Origin: Cryptomeria japonica
Taxonomy: Eukaryota > Streptophyta > Pinopsida > Cupressales > Cupressaceae
Reading direction: 5' to 3'
DNA length: 64,000 bases
Assembly: GCF_030272615.1 (NCBI RefSeq)
Contig: NC_081410.1
Location: 569,799,152-569,863,151 of the forward strand
The position numbers were made by a program, and so were the translations under genes. Numbering within the stretch: the stretch's first letter is position 1; each line of letters opens with the position of its first letter. The notes beneath the pieces were generated by a model. The model did not search any database. It was not told where the DNA came from and saw only the letters and a program-made list of their open reading frames with translations. This document shows positions 22,779 to 36,403 of this stretch, one piece after another.

Positions 22779-24315
22779 TGGTGCAGGGCACCGAAGACAT
22801 ATCTCAGACTCTTGAAGAGTCACTAGGTTGTAGTAAGAGGTTAATAGGGTGTAATCTTATTGTTGATCCTTTGGATCCACCTAATAATATTTATGGTCCA
22901 ATTTGTAAGGCTAAGAGTCCCAAAGGTACCTTAAGACAACCTTGGGTCTCATTAGACTAATAGGACCATAGAATAGGATTTCATAAGTGGTTTTCATATT
23001 TTTTTAGCAAATAAATGACTTTAGAATAGATCCTAAACATGTTTGAAGCTTGGAGGATGCAAATTTCCAAAAGTTACAAAATTGTCAACAACTTTTTGCA
23101 ATATTGCTCCGAGAAGTTGCATTTTGGTTCTAACAGTCATAACCATTCAAAAGGTGGTTATATTCATTGGAAAATTTCCATGTAAGCATTTTAAACCTTT
23201 GGGGTGAAGGAGAGAAGTGATTGGATGTTATTTTGGTGAAAAATTGAATGAGAAGCACTGAATTTCCTGAGAAATTTTGTTTTTTCTAAGATAGTATGGT
23301 ACAGTATGGATTGCCAGATCAAAACTCTGGGCTTGGAATGATAGTAAATTGAATCATCTCTTATTTTCCTATGTTTAGATTTCACTTGGTGACTGGAGTA
23401 TTGTCTTTGTCTTCTTTATATTATGATTGGTCTAGAAACCCTTAATTTCAGGGTTAGTGCAGAGGTGGAACCCTAACTTGTCTTTTTTGTAGTGGAATCT
23501 CATGGCCACTTGGAAAATGAAAATTAGGGGAGTGTATAGTAAGACCATAAAGGCTCAAGACAAGAGGAGTTTGTTTGTTTCTTCAACCGCCAAGTCCTAG
23601 TCTAAATATCTCTATGTATTTAGCCAAGCGATGAGACCATGGTGTGAACAATCAACCAAACAAGTAAGAAGACTGGTTTAATAGTGGATCCTATTCATTT
23701 AGAGGTAGGAGAACCTAACCAAGTTGATGCATTGGTTCTATGCACCCAATCCTTGATAATTGTTTTTTTAACCAAGCCTAATTAGGCCTATTAGGTCTGT
23801 GAACATAGTAAGGGTTGGGGTATGCTGGAGTAGACTCAATTCCTGCAACTTTAGGATCTTTTGTAAGTCTGAAAAAGGTATCCAAAACTGTCTAGTCCTT
23901 TGGAAGTTTTTCAAGTTGTTGCCCATAAACTGGCTTAAGAGACCTAGTATGATCCTCTAGCCCTATAAGGGTTCTTAGCCTTGTAGAAGTCCCATAACAA
24001 ATTTGTGGTTGATTGTCCTTATATTAGTCATAAGTAAACTATCCCAATCATTAGATTGATAATTTGTAGACCGAAGACTAGATTTCCATATTTTGGTCAA
24101 AATTAAGGAAAGTGTCCCTAAAACCCAATTTTGGTTGGAGTTGTGTAAGTTCCTTGGAACCTATGGAAGACATGTGGGGTGTGAAACACACTTAGGAGAT
24201 CAGTCCTTCCATCTAGGAAACCATTGGACTGCTTAGGAGGGATAAAAACAATCTTTGGGTGTATAAATCAAGAAGTAGGCCCATTAGTAAATTTCTTGTT
24301 GAGTACTTTACATCA
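22779..24315 (+). repeat. E4 5' LTR (1,537 bp)
   Basis: Begins TGGTGCAGGG, ends TTTACATCA. Colinear with 36404-37954. Two bases (GG) separate it from the PBS. Confidence 0.93.
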
Positions 24316-24317
24316 GG

Positions 24318-24329
24318 TGGTATCAGAGC
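24318..24329 (+). promoter_or_regulatory. E4 primer binding site (initiator-Met tRNA type)
   Basis: TGGTATCAGAGC, exact match to the usual plant initiator-Met primer site, two bases after the LTR end. Confidence 0.92.
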
Positions 24330-24358
24330 ATTAGAAGAACCTTGGGAAAGATAAGGAA

Positions 24359-27300
24359 ATGGAAGACATAATAGGGAATAGTGAGGAGATCCCCACTAGA
24401 GCCATGAAAAACATGGACTTGGCCAAGATAGTGAGGGAGCATGCAGCCAAGAATAAAAACATTGAGCAAGAGATAGAGAAGTTGAAGAGAGAACAAGCAA
24501 GCAAAGAAGTTGCATTAGCCTCTGATGGAGAAGGAGAAGAGGAACTAGAGAGATAAGATATGTTGGCAGACCAAAGATAGTTTGTTGAAGCCCTTAATAG
24601 AGTGTGAAGAAGAGACAATAAAGAAGAACTACCTACATTCTTTGGGAAAATGAATCCAGAAGAATGTATGGATTGGATAGAGGAAATGGTGAATTATTTT
24701 GAATGTGAGGAGGTACTTGATAACCATAGGGTGAAGGTAGATGAATCCAAAATGAAGGGTACAACCCTTAGTTGGTGGAACTTCATACAAAATTAAAGAG
24801 ATGAAGAAGGAAAGAAGCCTATAACTTCATGGAAAAAGATGGTGGTACAGATAAAGAGACAATTTGTGCCCGAGGACTATGAGATCATCTTACACAAGAG
24901 ATTACAAAACCTAAGGCAAAGAGATCTGGATGTCAGTACCTACACCAAGGATTTTCATTGGATGACACTCAAGGTAAAGATACCAAAAAGTGAGACACAA
25001 AAGCTAGCAAGGTACATGAATGGCCTTAAAATTCAACATTCAAGATGAACTAAGTTTGTTTAATCCAGAATCTGTGCAAAAGTGTTATCAAATGGCACTT
25101 AGAATTGAGGAGAAACAAAAGAGGAGAGGAGAACACAATAATAGAGGAAGGGGTGCAAATTTCAAAGGTAAAAGTAGATTCAATGGTAGGGGATCATCTC
25201 CTAAAACCTACGAGAGTCCAATCAGAAGGAACATGATGGAGAATCGGGGAACAAAAGTAATTTTAGAGGAAGAAGGGGTAATGGTAGAGGAAGATTTGGT
25301 GGAAGAGGACCTAGTGTCTTCATGAGTAGGTGTTTTTCATGCAGCCAAGTTGGGCATCAGTCATTTAGGTGTCCAGAGAAGCTGAGAAATAGCAACCAAG
25401 GAGGTGATACAAGAGAAAAACTAATACAAGAAGAACATAGTCAAAGTATGACCTCCTACCACACATCTACCTCAAATTCTATAGATCCAGAGCAAGGAGA
25501 AGTCTTGATGATTAATAGGACCCTCTTAAATATACCAACCACCAAAGAGCCCCCTCAGAGGAAATCTCTTTTCAGAACCTCTTGCAAGGTACAAGGCAAG
25601 GTATGTAAAGTCATTATGGATTCAGGGTCCACAGATAAGATAGCTTCTATTGAAATGGTTACAAAACTTAATTTGCCAAGATTACCTCATCCCCATCCCT
25701 ATAAGGTGTCTTGGTTGAACAAAGGTCAACAAGCCTTGATTAGTGAACAAGTTTGGGTTGATTTTTTAATAGTTGAATACAAGGATAGAGTGTTTTGTGA
25801 TGTGGTAGAAATGGATGCTTCTCATTTGTTACTTGGTAGGCCTTGGCAATATGATGTAGATGCTAGGCATGAAGACATAAAGAATGTCTATACCATCACC
25901 AAAAATGGAGAAAACTTCACCATGACCTCCCTCCCAGATGACAATAAGGATAAGCATATTGTGACTAGTGTCATGCTAGTAGTTGAGAAGGATTTCATGA
26001 AGGTCTTAAAGGAGTAAGATACCCCTTTCTTTGCAATAGTTGTCAAGCCTAAGGATGAACCTAAGAAGAAGCCTAAGAGTCAAGAGGCAAAGAGGAAGGT
26101 AGGTCCTAAGGAGGTTCAAGATTTGCTAGATAAGTATGAGGGAATAGTTGTAGACAGTACCACAGATACCTTACCTCCTCAAAGGAAAATCAATCATTGT
26201 GTTGATCTTATACTAGGTGCTACATTGCCTAATAAGGCAACCTATAAACTGACCCCTGAGCAAAATGCAGAAGTTGCAAGACAAATCCAAGAATTACTAG
26301 AGAAAGGGTTCATCAGGAAGAGTATAAGTCCATGTGCAATCCTGACAGTGCTAGCTCCTAAGAAGGAAGGAACATGGAGGTTGTGTACAGATTCTAGAGC
26401 TATTAATAGGATAACAATAAGATATAGATTCCCAATTCCAAGAATAGAGGATTTGATGGATTGTTTAGGAGGAGCTAAGTACTATTCCAAGATAGATTTG
26501 AAAAGTGGTTATCCCCAAATTAGGATCAGAGATGGAGACCAATGGAAGACAACATTTAAAACTAATGAAGGTTTGTTTGAATGGATGGTAATGTCATTTG
26601 GGCTTTATAATGCCCCTAGTACCTTTATGAGATTAATGAATGAGGTTCTTAAGCCTTTTATCAATCATTTTGTGGTAGTATACTTGGATGATATACTAAT
26701 TTTCAATAAAGATAGAAATGAACATCTACTGCACTTGGATTTGGTATTGAAGAGGTTGCATGAGGAGCAGCTGAAGATCAACTTGGATGAATGTGTTTTC
26801 TTGCAGGAAGAACTAGTGTTCCTTGGATTTTTTATTTCCAAAGGTAATCTGAGAATGGATCTATCTAAGGTGGAGGCCATCCTCAGTTTTCCAACACCTA
26901 GGTCTGCAAGTGAGGTAAAAAGTTTCCATGGCTTAGCAAGCTTTTATAGAAAGTTTATTAAGAATTTCAGTGGAGTTAGTGCACCTATGATAGATACCAT
27001 CAAAAGAGGAAGGAAGTGTCAATTTGCTTGGACTAATGAAGCTAATGAGTCTTTTGAGTTCTTGAAAACAAAAATTGTAGAGCAACCCATCTTAATCCTC
27101 CCTTATTTCTAGAAAGTCTTCACTATTGAGTGTGATGCATCTAAGAAGGCTATAGGAGGAGTCTTGAGTCAGAAGGGTAGGCTTGTGGCCTTTTTCAGTG
27201 AAAAGTTAAATGAGGCAAAACAAAAATATTCGACTTATGATCTAGATATGTATTATTTGGTACAATCTCTTAGGAAGTGGAGACATTATTTATTGCCTAT

Positions 27301-27960
27301 GGAATTTATTGTATATACTAACAACCATGCTTTAAGATTTTTGAACAGGCGGGAGAAACTAAATCATAGACACATGAAGTGGATGGAGTACCTTCAAGTT
27401 TTCACATTCACTGTCAAGCATAAGAAAGGAGTGGCAAATAAAGTTGTAGATGCTCTTAGTAGGATAAATTTGATCATTTGAGAAGTTCAATTGGATAGCA
27501 TGGGGATTCACTCCATGAAGGACATGTAAGATGGTGATGAAGATTTCAAAGAGGCATATCAAGTTTGCAAGGAAATGGGGAATTAGTGTCACACTGAGTT
27601 TTCTGAATTTATTTTGCAAGAAGGTCTGTTATTTAAAGGGAGTAAACTTTGTGTTCCAAAGGGATCTATAAGGGAAAAAATCATAAAGGAAAAGCATTGT
27701 GGAAGTTTGGCTGGGCACTTTGGGGTTGATAAAACCCTTGAACTTGTTAGAAGATTCTACTTTTGGCCAAGAATGCCAACAGATGTCATGAGGTATGTAG
27801 AGGGTTGTTTGATTTGTCAAAAGGCTAAAGGCAAAACACCTAATGTAGGATTGTATACACCTCTCCCAATCCCTACTAAACTATTGGATTTAGTGAGTAT
27901 GGATTTTGTAATGGGACTCCCAAGGACTAAATTAGGATATGACAGTATATTAGTTATTGT
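24359..27960 (+). pseudogene. E4 gag-pol, 5' part: gag to integrase zinc finger
   Basis: Gag from ATG 24359, with capsid-like sequence to about 25130, an RG-rich linker and a zinc knuckle CFSCSQVGHQSFRC at about 25331. Protease has VIMDSGSTDKI near 25613. RT (about 26230-26800) keeps YLDD in VVYLDDILI. RNase H has ECDASKKAIG (~27130), but the later catalytic Asp is changed (YTNNHALRF). The integrase zinc region (HCGSLAGHFG, CLICQKAKG) and first catalytic Asp (SMDFVMG) precede the E6 insertion after ILVIV. Defects: stops at about 24554, 24578, 24607, 24795, 26015, 27110 and 27479, and two frameshifts at about 25040 and 25250. Confidence 0.92.
27956..27960 (+). repeat. Target site duplication of E6, left copy (ATTGT)
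   Basis: ATTGT at the left junction; right copy is GTTGT at 35357-35361, one substitution apart. Confidence 0.75.
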
Positions 27961-29508
27961 TGATAGGTCAATGATGAGCGAATAGTACCAAACCGGTACT
28001 GAGAGGGGGGGCTAAATCAGTACAGGCAAAAATACAGTCCAAAATCGGTTTGACAACAAACACTTCAAATGACTGGTAGACAGTGATAACGGTTTGAAAC
28101 AGAGTGCAACCAGTAAAGCTAAGAATGTCTGAGTCAAGCATTAACCAGTTACTCACTTATCTTTTCACTCAACTCGAGACTACACTACCATTTCACCCTT
28201 ATGCATAAATAGGTAATCTATCATCAGACCACAATAATAGCTAGTTCAACATGCTTTATTGATAGGCATAAAACATAGAACCATCTTATGCTTGACAAAC
28301 AATAGCAAAGCATCACAAGATAAAAGCATCACACATGACACACATATTTTTCACATGGAAACCCAACTGGGAAAAACCACGGTTGGGATGAATACCCATA
28401 AGCTATTTTTGAACTCTTTAGAAGTCCGCTCTGTGAGAAGCCTTGTCTAGTTAGAGACATTACAATAGGTTCTGCTAGGAACTGATCCTGTTAGGGATCA
28501 CCCGGTTAAGGGATGGCTACAATACCCGGTTAAGGGTTAAACCTTGTTAAAGGTTACCTTGTTAGAGGATTTCAAGAACTCAATAGCTAAAGGATTATGA
28601 ACTCAGTAGCTTTGAATTACCCTGTTAAAGGATTTTCAACAAGCCAGTTAAGGCTACCCTATTAAGGGATTTTCCAGCTATTGAGGTGGTTAGAGATCAA
28701 CAAGTATTACAATGATCTAGTAACAGCACTCAATACCAATACAGATCTGCTTAAGCTCCTCTTCACCTTCTGCACTTACACTCTACAGGTATCACTTCTC
28801 TCCTTCTAGTCTAGCAAGAATCACGTATCCCTTCTCTTGGATACACACACACAACTTTTGCCAACAACCTCAAAAAGAGACACAACATCGACCTTATAAG
28901 AAAACAAATAGGTCGGTAGCATAAACCCTAAACCCTAAACCTGTTAGGTTAAGGAATTCAAACGGTTCAATCCAGACCATTGAGCACACTGCATTAAATG
29001 CAACAGATCTTGATCCAAACTCAAGACATTCTCCATTGTAAATTTCCACCGATTTTATGGTGGCTGATAATCCATCACATGTTATCACCATTTTACTAAC
29101 TTTGCACATTCCCGAGGTAGAAAGGAACAATCTCCCTCATGCAAGATCCTTCATGCACACAGGCTTACGTGGCAACATGATCTGTTCTTCTTTACAATGC
29201 TAACTCATCACACAATATCATCAGTTGAGCCACACAGGCTTGAAGCACATCAACCAGAAACCCTAAAGTTGAGACTACCATCTAGTAGTCATATAATACT
29301 TCCATATGCCAGTTCCCATAACTATATGTCGGTTCATCATGAACAAGCACACCGCTTCACTTTGGCACAAATGTCAGTTCACAGTGTTATACCGGTTCTC
29401 ACATATGGCAGTTCTCACATATGCCAGTTCACACCTCTTCAACATATTGACATCAATGACAACATAAAATGTCATTATGTCCTCATACCGGTTCACATAA
29501 TGCCAACA
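27961..29508 (-). repeat. E6 3' LTR (1,548 bp)
   Basis: Colinear with 33847-35356. It carries the block GGAAACCCAACTGGGAAAAA (near 28358), a short run of AAACCCTAAACCCT (near 28924) and, near its minus-strand 3' end, GAGAGGGGGGGCT flanked by ACTG/CAGT. Confidence 0.93.
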
Positions 29509-29520
29509 ATCTCCCCGTTT
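29509..29520 (-). other. E6 polypurine tract
   Basis: On the minus strand AAACGGGGAGAT directly precedes TGTTGGCATT, the LTR start. Confidence 0.85.
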
Positions 29521-29752
29521 GGCATTGATGGCAATATACAAATATATCTCTCTGCTTCACATCTTCTCCCCCAATTTCTGTAGATATCTTCTCCGCTTCA
29601 CATCTTCTCCCCCTTTGACAACAATGCCAAAGTGGAGGCAAAAAGCTTCCATGTTCCATTATGCTACTCCCCCTGAGGTGTAGCATCCTTCAACACATCA
29701 ATCCAAAATAAATTTGACTATGAAATACCTAATTGATGTAGAGCATATGCTT
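29521..29752 (-). other. E6 3' untranslated region
   Basis: Non-coding sequence between the pol stop and PPT, with two copies of CACATCTTCTCCCCC (29558 and 29598) that read as extra purine-rich tracts on the minus strand. Confidence 0.55.
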
Positions 29753-32700
29753 TTAGTTCACCTCCTGAAGGGGCAGTACCCCTAATTCACCTCTTAAGTA
29801 TGTAAATGCATTCTTTGGGAGAGGCTTGGTGAATATGTTTGCTAACTGCTCCTTACTGGAAACATGCTCCAGTGCAATCTCTTTGTTCTGAACCTTTTCC
29901 CTCAAGAAATGATACTTAAGCTCAAAGTGCTTGGTTCTAGAATTTAAAACCGGATTCTTGGAGATATTAATTGCACTAGTATTGTCACAAAATATACTTA
30001 CTAGTTCAGATACAAGAACTTTGAAGCCATTCAATACATGCTTCATCCAAATTGTCTGAGTTCATTTCATGAAAGCTGCAACATACTTCACTTCCACTGT
30101 AGACTGAGAGATACAATTCTACTTTTTAGTCATCCATGAGACCAGTCTACCACCAAGGAAGAATGCACCACTGGTTGTTCTCTTTCGGTCATCTACATTA
30201 CCAGCCCAATCAGCATCTGTGAACACTTTTAGGTTAAAATCATTATTGTATGGATACCATAACCCATAGTCAATAGTTCCTTTTAGATACCTAAGAATCC
30301 GCTTGAATGCAACCAAGTAGGATTCTCTTGGACTTTTCTAGAATCTTGCAGTAATGCCAACTGCATGTGCAATATCTAGTCTGCTATGTACTACATAATG
30401 CAACTTACCAATCATTGATCGGTATTCCTTCTCATCAACCAATGCAGAGTCATCCTCTTTGCATAGTTTACAACTGGTCACCATCGGTGTACCAATCGGT
30501 TTGCTATCTTCCATGCCAAAGGTCTTCAACACCTCTTCGACATACTTGGACTAAGTGATAAAGATTCCATCCTTCATCTATTGGATCTACAGTATAATGA
30601 AGAACTTAATCTCCCCTATGAGTGACATCTCAAACTCTTTCTTCATCTCATCTGCAAATTCATGACTCATCTTGTCATCTCCACCAAAGATAATGTCATC
30701 AAAAAATACCTCATAGATCATGATTTGATCTCCTTCAGACTTCAAGTAGATATTGCTATCTTCACTTGTTCTCTCAAATCCAATCTTCATAAGATGGGAA
30801 TGCAGGTGTTCATACCATGCTCTAGGTGCCTGCTTTAGCCCATATAAGGCTTTATGTAGCCTACATACCATGTCACTATCTTTAGATAGGGCAAACCCAT
30901 CTAGTTTCTCTATATACACCTCCTCTTCAAGTACACAATTTAGGAATGCAGATTTTACATCCATTTGATATACTTTGAAGCCTTTAAAAGATGCATATGC
31001 AAGAAGCGTACAAACTCCTTCCAATCTGGCTATAGGAGAAAAGGTCTCTCTATAGTCTTCTCCTTCTTCTTGGGCATATCCTTTGCACACCAGTCTGTGC
31101 TCCGGTCTGGGTAACAAGGATCATGTACCATTTTTCTCTATCTGGTCAAGTTCCTCTCCCATTGCCTTGATCCAGTCTTCATCCTTATGTGCCTCTTTGA
31201 ATGTTTTACGCTCGAATTCAAAGATCATACATGAGTTTTCTCTGACTTTTCTTCTTGTAAGGATTCTTGCATCCTTATCTCATATGATCTTCTTAGGATC
31301 ATGATTCAGCTTGACATACCGAGGAATGGTCTTGATAGATTCCTCTTGCTTTTCTTCTTCATCCTCATCTCCATCAGTATCAGCATCTACATCTGTCGGT
31401 GTATGAACACTGTTACTGGTACTTGGTTGACTGACAACCGGTTCCTAGAAGGTTGCAACCAGTTCGTTTACCGCTTGCTCACTATTGGTTTCAACAGTTT
31501 TCTCAGAGGTTTCATCAACTCTTACATTGATGCTTTCCATAATTCTCTGAGTCCTATTGTTGAAGCACTTGAAAACTTTTCTCTTGGTGGAATATCCTAG
31601 GAATATTCCCTCATCACATTTTGCATCAAATTTTCTCTAGTGTTTACTCCTCTTGATGTAAAATTTTCTACCAAAGACTCTAAAGTAGTTAACCATAGGT
31701 GTCTTACCGGTCCAATACTCATAAGGATTTTTATCCTTACCTTTCTTGATGAGTACCCGGTTCATTGTGTAGACTGCAGTGCTCACTACTTCTCTCCAAA
31801 AGGTGTGAGTTGTCTTTCCTTGAATCAACATGGTTCTAGCTGCTTCAACCACAGTCCGGTTATTCCTCTCTACTAGGCCATTCTGCTATGGAGTCCAGGG
31901 GGCAAACAATTGCCTCTTGATGCCATGTTCTTCACGGTACTTGTTGAATTCACTGGAAATGAATTCCCCTCCTTGATCAGTTCTCAGGCACTTGATCCTT
32001 TTACCACTTTCCTTCTCCACTAATGCTCTGAAAGCTTTAAACTTTACAAAGGCTTCAAACTTGTCTTTCAAGAATGTGACCCACATCATTCTTGAGCAGT
32101 CATCAATGAGAATCATAAAGTACCTATCACCCTACACACTCCTAGTTTTCATAGGACCACACAAATCAGTATGAACAAGATCAAGCAAGTTGTCAGTAGT
32201 GAAAGATTTACCTTTAAAGGTTGAGGAAGACATTTTCCCCAATTGACACTCTCTACACAAGGCATTATCTAGTTTGCTTAGCACCGGCAACCCTCTAACT
32301 GCCTTGATCTTACTAGTTTTTACAATGTTATCAAAGTTTACATGGCAGAGTCTCCTATGCCATATCCAGCTATCATCAAATTTAGCCATAAGACATGTAC
32401 TTATATTTGCATTCAGATGAAATAGGTTACCTTTGGTCTGCATGCCGGTGGCCACCAATTCACCATTCTTTCCTTTGATTCTGCAAACTCCATTCTTGAA
32501 TTCCAGAGTGAGGCCACTATCATTCAGCTGGGCAATACTCAGAAGGTTGTGTCTAAGACCATCAACCCAATACACATTGTCAGCACTACTCTTTCCATTC
32601 AAAGAGATGGACCCTCTGCCTTTGACCATGCATGGTGCATCATTGCCAAAGCAAACCACACCACCATCATACTCCTCCAAGGATAGAAACTTGCTCTGGT

Positions 32701-33775
32701 CACCAGTCATATGGTGAGAACAACCACTGTCAATGATCCACTCATTGGAATTATCAAACCGGGAGACCAGAGCCTTCTTGTCTACCACAGCTTCCTTGAT
32801 AGCAACAAACACAATATATTCATTTTCTTCATCCTCTGATTCTTCATCTATGACACCTTCATCAACTGCCACAAAATAGTTTCTCTGGTTTCCTCCTTTG
32901 AATTTCTTGAACCTTTCCGGTTTGTCCTTGTTTTTTCCATTAGGACAGTTTACAGCAATATGTCCTATCTAGTTGCAAGAAAAGAATTTCAAAGGTAGCT
33001 TACCTTTGTATTTGTCAGTTCCTTTAGGAAGTTTCCTGGCAAGGAGAGCTTCAAATGCCATCAAAATCTCCTCATCATCCATTTCTCTACTCTGTCTTGG
33101 TTCACCACTAGTGCTAGCTTCTTTTCCTTTTCTGGATGGTATAGGAGAAGCTTTAAAAGCTGATTCAGTCTTTTGAACACTGCCATCAAAACTATTTAGC
33201 TCATAAGCTGTCAACTTTACTATGATGGAGTCCAAGGATACCTTAGTCTTGTCTATTGATCTCAGCTCCTGAATAGCAGCAACCCTTATTGCGTAGACCG
33301 GCAATAGGGATCTTAGGACTTTTCTTACCATAGTGGAGTCTTCTATTTTACCACCTGCCCTCTTGATATCTCCAACAATGGTTTTGATTCTTAATCCATA
33401 TTGTTGAATGGTCTCACCTTCAACCATCCACATATCTTCAAATTTCCCTCTCAGGCTTTCTTGCTTAGCCTTTTTTACATGCTTGTCACCGCCATAGATA
33501 TTTTCAAGAGTATCCCATACCTCTTTAGGATTTACCTTGTCCTGAACATCAATAAACTCAATGTCAGATAAACTACTAATTGGGGCTTCCATGACTTGCC
33601 CATTTTCTTGTATCTCTCTCTTTTGGTCATCGGTGAGAGTACCCATAGGGGCAACATAGACATTCTCAACATAGCTCTAGTGTTGAGCACCCATGCTTCT
33701 GATGTATATCTTCATCCTCTCTTTCCATATATTGAAATTTTCCCTATTAAACTTTGGACCTTCCCTCTTCATCAT
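29753..33775 (-). pseudogene. E6 copia gag-pol (single frame with in-frame stops)
   Basis: Minus-strand ATG at 33775 (MMKREGPKFNRENF) starts gag. All blocks down to 29753 share one frame, about 1,340 codons, the size of a complete copia polyprotein. Zinc knuckle FSCN-stop-IGHIAVNCP (~32950), protease WIIDSGCSHHM (~32735), pre-integrase CRECQLGK (~32250), integrase D (LIDDCSR), D (RTDQGGEF) and E (GLVERNN), RT with VYQMDVKSAFLN and FFDDIIFGG in place of YVDD, RNase H FTDADWAGN (~30220) and IFCDNTSAI (~29985). In-frame stops near 33679, 32971, 32131, 31886, 31280, 30588, 30120 and 30060 leave it non-coding; most replace an expected Gln, Trp or Arg. Confidence 0.92.
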
Positions 33776-33828
33776 TTGACTGGGATCTTTACCTCAAGCG
33801 GTTAAGCTTATAACACAGAGGACCTGGA

Positions 33829-33844
33829 GGATGCTCTGATACCA
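33829..33844 (-). promoter_or_regulatory. E6 primer binding site (initiator-Met tRNA type)
   Basis: Minus strand TGGTATCAGAGCATCC, two bases from the LTR end. Confidence 0.92.
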
Positions 33845-33846
33845 AT

Positions 33847-35356
33847 TGATAACTCAATGATGAGCGAATAGTACCAAACCAGTACTGAGAGGGGGGGTGA
33901 ATCAGTATAGGAAAAAATACAGTCCAAAACTGGTTTGACAGCAAACACTTCAAAGGACTGGCAGACAGTGATACCGGTTTGAAACAGAGTGCAACCGGTA
34001 AAGCTAAGAATGTCTGAGTCAAGCATTAACCAGTTACTCACTTAGCTTTTCTCTCAACTCAAGACTACACTACCATTTCACCCTTATGCATAGACAGGTA
34101 ATCTATCATCAGACCATAATAACAGCTAGTTCAACATGTTTTATTGATAGACATAAAACACAAAACCATCATATGCTTGATAGACAATAGCAAAGCATCA
34201 CAAGATAAAAGAATCACACATGACACACATATTTTTCCCGTGGAAACCTAACTGGGAAAAACCATGATGGGGATGAATACCCACAAGCTATTTTTGAACT
34301 CTTTAGAAGTCCACTATGTTAGAAGCCTTGTCCGGTTAGAGACATTACATTAGTCTCTGCTAGGAACCGATCCTGTTAGGGATCACCTGGTTAAGGGATG
34401 GCTACAATACCCGGTTAAGGGTTAAACCATGTTAAAGGCTACCTTGTTAGAGGATTTCAAGAACTCAATAGCTAAAGGATTCTGAACTCAGTAACTTTGA
34501 ATTACCCTGTTAAAGGGTTTTCAGCAAGTCGGTTAAGGCTACCCTATTAAGGGATTTTCGAGCTATTGAGGTGGTTAGAGATCAACAGGTATTACAATGA
34601 TCTAGTAACAACGCTCAATGCCAATGCAGATCTGCTTAAGCTCCTCTTCACCTTCCTCACTTACACTCTATAGGCATCACTTCTCTCCTTTTGATCTGGA
34701 AAGAATCACGTATCCCTTCTCTTGGATACACACACACAACTTTTTCCAACAACCTCAGAAAGAGACATAACATTGACCTTATAGGAAAACAGAGAGGTCG
34801 GTAGCATAAACCCTAAACCCTAAACCTGTTAGGTTAAGGAATTCAAACGGTTCAATCTTGACTGTTAAGCACACTGCATTAAATGTAGTAGATCTTGATC
34901 AAAACACAAGAATTCTCCATCATCCATTTCCACCGATTTTATGGCGACTGATAACCCATCACATGTTATCACCATTTTACAGACTTTGCACATTCCCGAG
35001 GTAGATAGGAACAATCTCCCTCATGCAAGATCCTTCACGCACATAGGCTTACGTGGAAACACGATCTGTTCTTCTTTACAATGCTAACTCATCACACAAT
35101 ATCAACAGTTGAGCCACACAAGCTTGAAGCACATCAACCAAAAACCCTAAAGTTGAGACTACCAACTGGTAGTTATACAATATTTCCATATGTCGGTTCA
35201 TCATGAACAAGTACATAGCTTCACTTCAGCACAAATGTTGGTTCACAGTGTTATACCCATTCTCACATATGCCGGTTCACTCCTCTTCAACATATTGACA
35301 TCAATGACAACATACAATGTCATTATGTCCTCATACCGGTTCACATAATACCAACA
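33847..35356 (-). repeat. E6 5' LTR (1,510 bp)
   Basis: Colinear with 27961-29508; shorter mainly through a deletion of about 40 bp near 35190. Contains GAGAGGGGGGGTGAATCAG at about 33887. Confidence 0.93.
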
Positions 35357-36382
35357 GTTGTAGACAAATTTTCTAAAATGGCACATTTCTTGCCTTGTAA
35401 GACCATAAATGATGCCCCTCACATTGTAGGTATATTATTTAAGGAGATTGTCCAGCTCCATGGACTACCATTGTCCATTATCTTAGACATGGATTCTAAA
35501 TTCATAGGGCATTTTTGGAGAACTCTGTGGAAATGGTTAGGTACAAACTTGTCATTCTCATCCACCTACCATCCTCAGTCAGATGGTCAAACAAGGATAG
35601 TTAATAGGTCTCTTAGTAATATTTTGAGGTGTTTGACAAAAGAGAATCAAGACACTTGGGATGTCATCTTGCCTCAATTAGACTTTTCATACAATGACTC
35701 AGTCAACAGGAGTACTGGTCTAACTCCTTTTCAGATTGTTTATGGAACACACCCAAGGGGTTTCTTTGAATTAAGAGATTTTAGAGATCTAGACAAAAGG
35801 AGTGCTCAATCAGAGGACTTTGCAGAGGTCATGAAAGATATCCATGAGCAAGTGAGAGACAAACTGCAACATACCTCTGAGAAGTACAAACTAAATGCAG
35901 ACATGAAAAGAAGAGAGTTACAATATCAAGTGGGGGATATGGTCATGATTCATCTTAAAAAAGAGAGATTGCCTAAGGAGAAGTATACTAAACTGATGAT
36001 GAGGAAAATTGGTCCTTTCAAGATCCTCAAGAAATGTGGCAACAATGTCTATCACATTGACTTGCCCTTTGATATAGGTTTATCCCCTATCTTTAATGTT
36101 GTTGATATATATACCTACAAGAATGTTGTGAATGATGTTGGTGATGCAGGTCCTGTTGATCCACCTACTCCTAATATGATGGAAGATGTCCTTTCTTAGC
36201 CTACACCAAAAATTGAATACATTGTAGATAAAAGAGTTAGAATACAAACAAGGAGATAGACATATTTTGAATTCCTTGTCAAGTGGAAAGACAAACCTCT
36301 GGAAGATGCCACATGGATGACCGAGAAGGTCATTAAGCTGACTAGAGCTACACTTTCTAACATACCAACTCAAGGGACTTGA
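35357..36382 (+). pseudogene. E4 integrase C-terminal part and chromodomain
   Basis: Resumes at DKFSKMAHFLP. The integrase core has D in LDMDSKF, but the catalytic Glu of the usual DGQTE motif is Arg (SDGQTRIVNR, ~35582), so this copy is inactive. A GPFKILKK-type SH3-like region follows (~36012). After an in-frame TAG at 36197 the frame continues into a chromodomain: KIEYIVDKRV (~36208), a second TAG, then FEFLVKWKDKPLEDATWM (~36268-36321). It ends at TGA 36380. Chromodomains of chromoviruses bind chromatin marks and steer integration (established knowledge). Confidence 0.92.
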
Positions 36383-36393
36383 GTTTTTTTGAC

Positions 36394-36403
36394 ATGGGGA
36401 GTA
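36394..36403 (+). other. E4 polypurine tract
   Basis: ATGGGGAGTA immediately before TGGTGCA, the 3' LTR start. Confidence 0.8.

Larger units (their letters stand above)
27961..35356 (-). mobile_element. E6: copia element inserted in the E4 integrase
   Basis: Complete minus-strand element: 5' LTR 33847-35356, PBS 33829-33844, one gag-pol frame 33775-29753, PPT 29509-29520 and 3' LTR 27961-29508. Termini are TGTTGG...TATCA on the minus strand. Removing it with one target copy rejoins the E4 integrase across the motif ILVIVDKFSKMAHF, which proves the insertion point. LTR copies differ by about 7% over the first 200 bases compared. Confidence 0.93.

Noticed and set aside
28920-28945. AAACCCTAAACCCTAAACC runs resembling plant telomere repeat (also 34810-34835 and near 52060)
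   Set aside because: Only two to three units, present in both LTR copies of E6; too short for a telomere or interstitial array.
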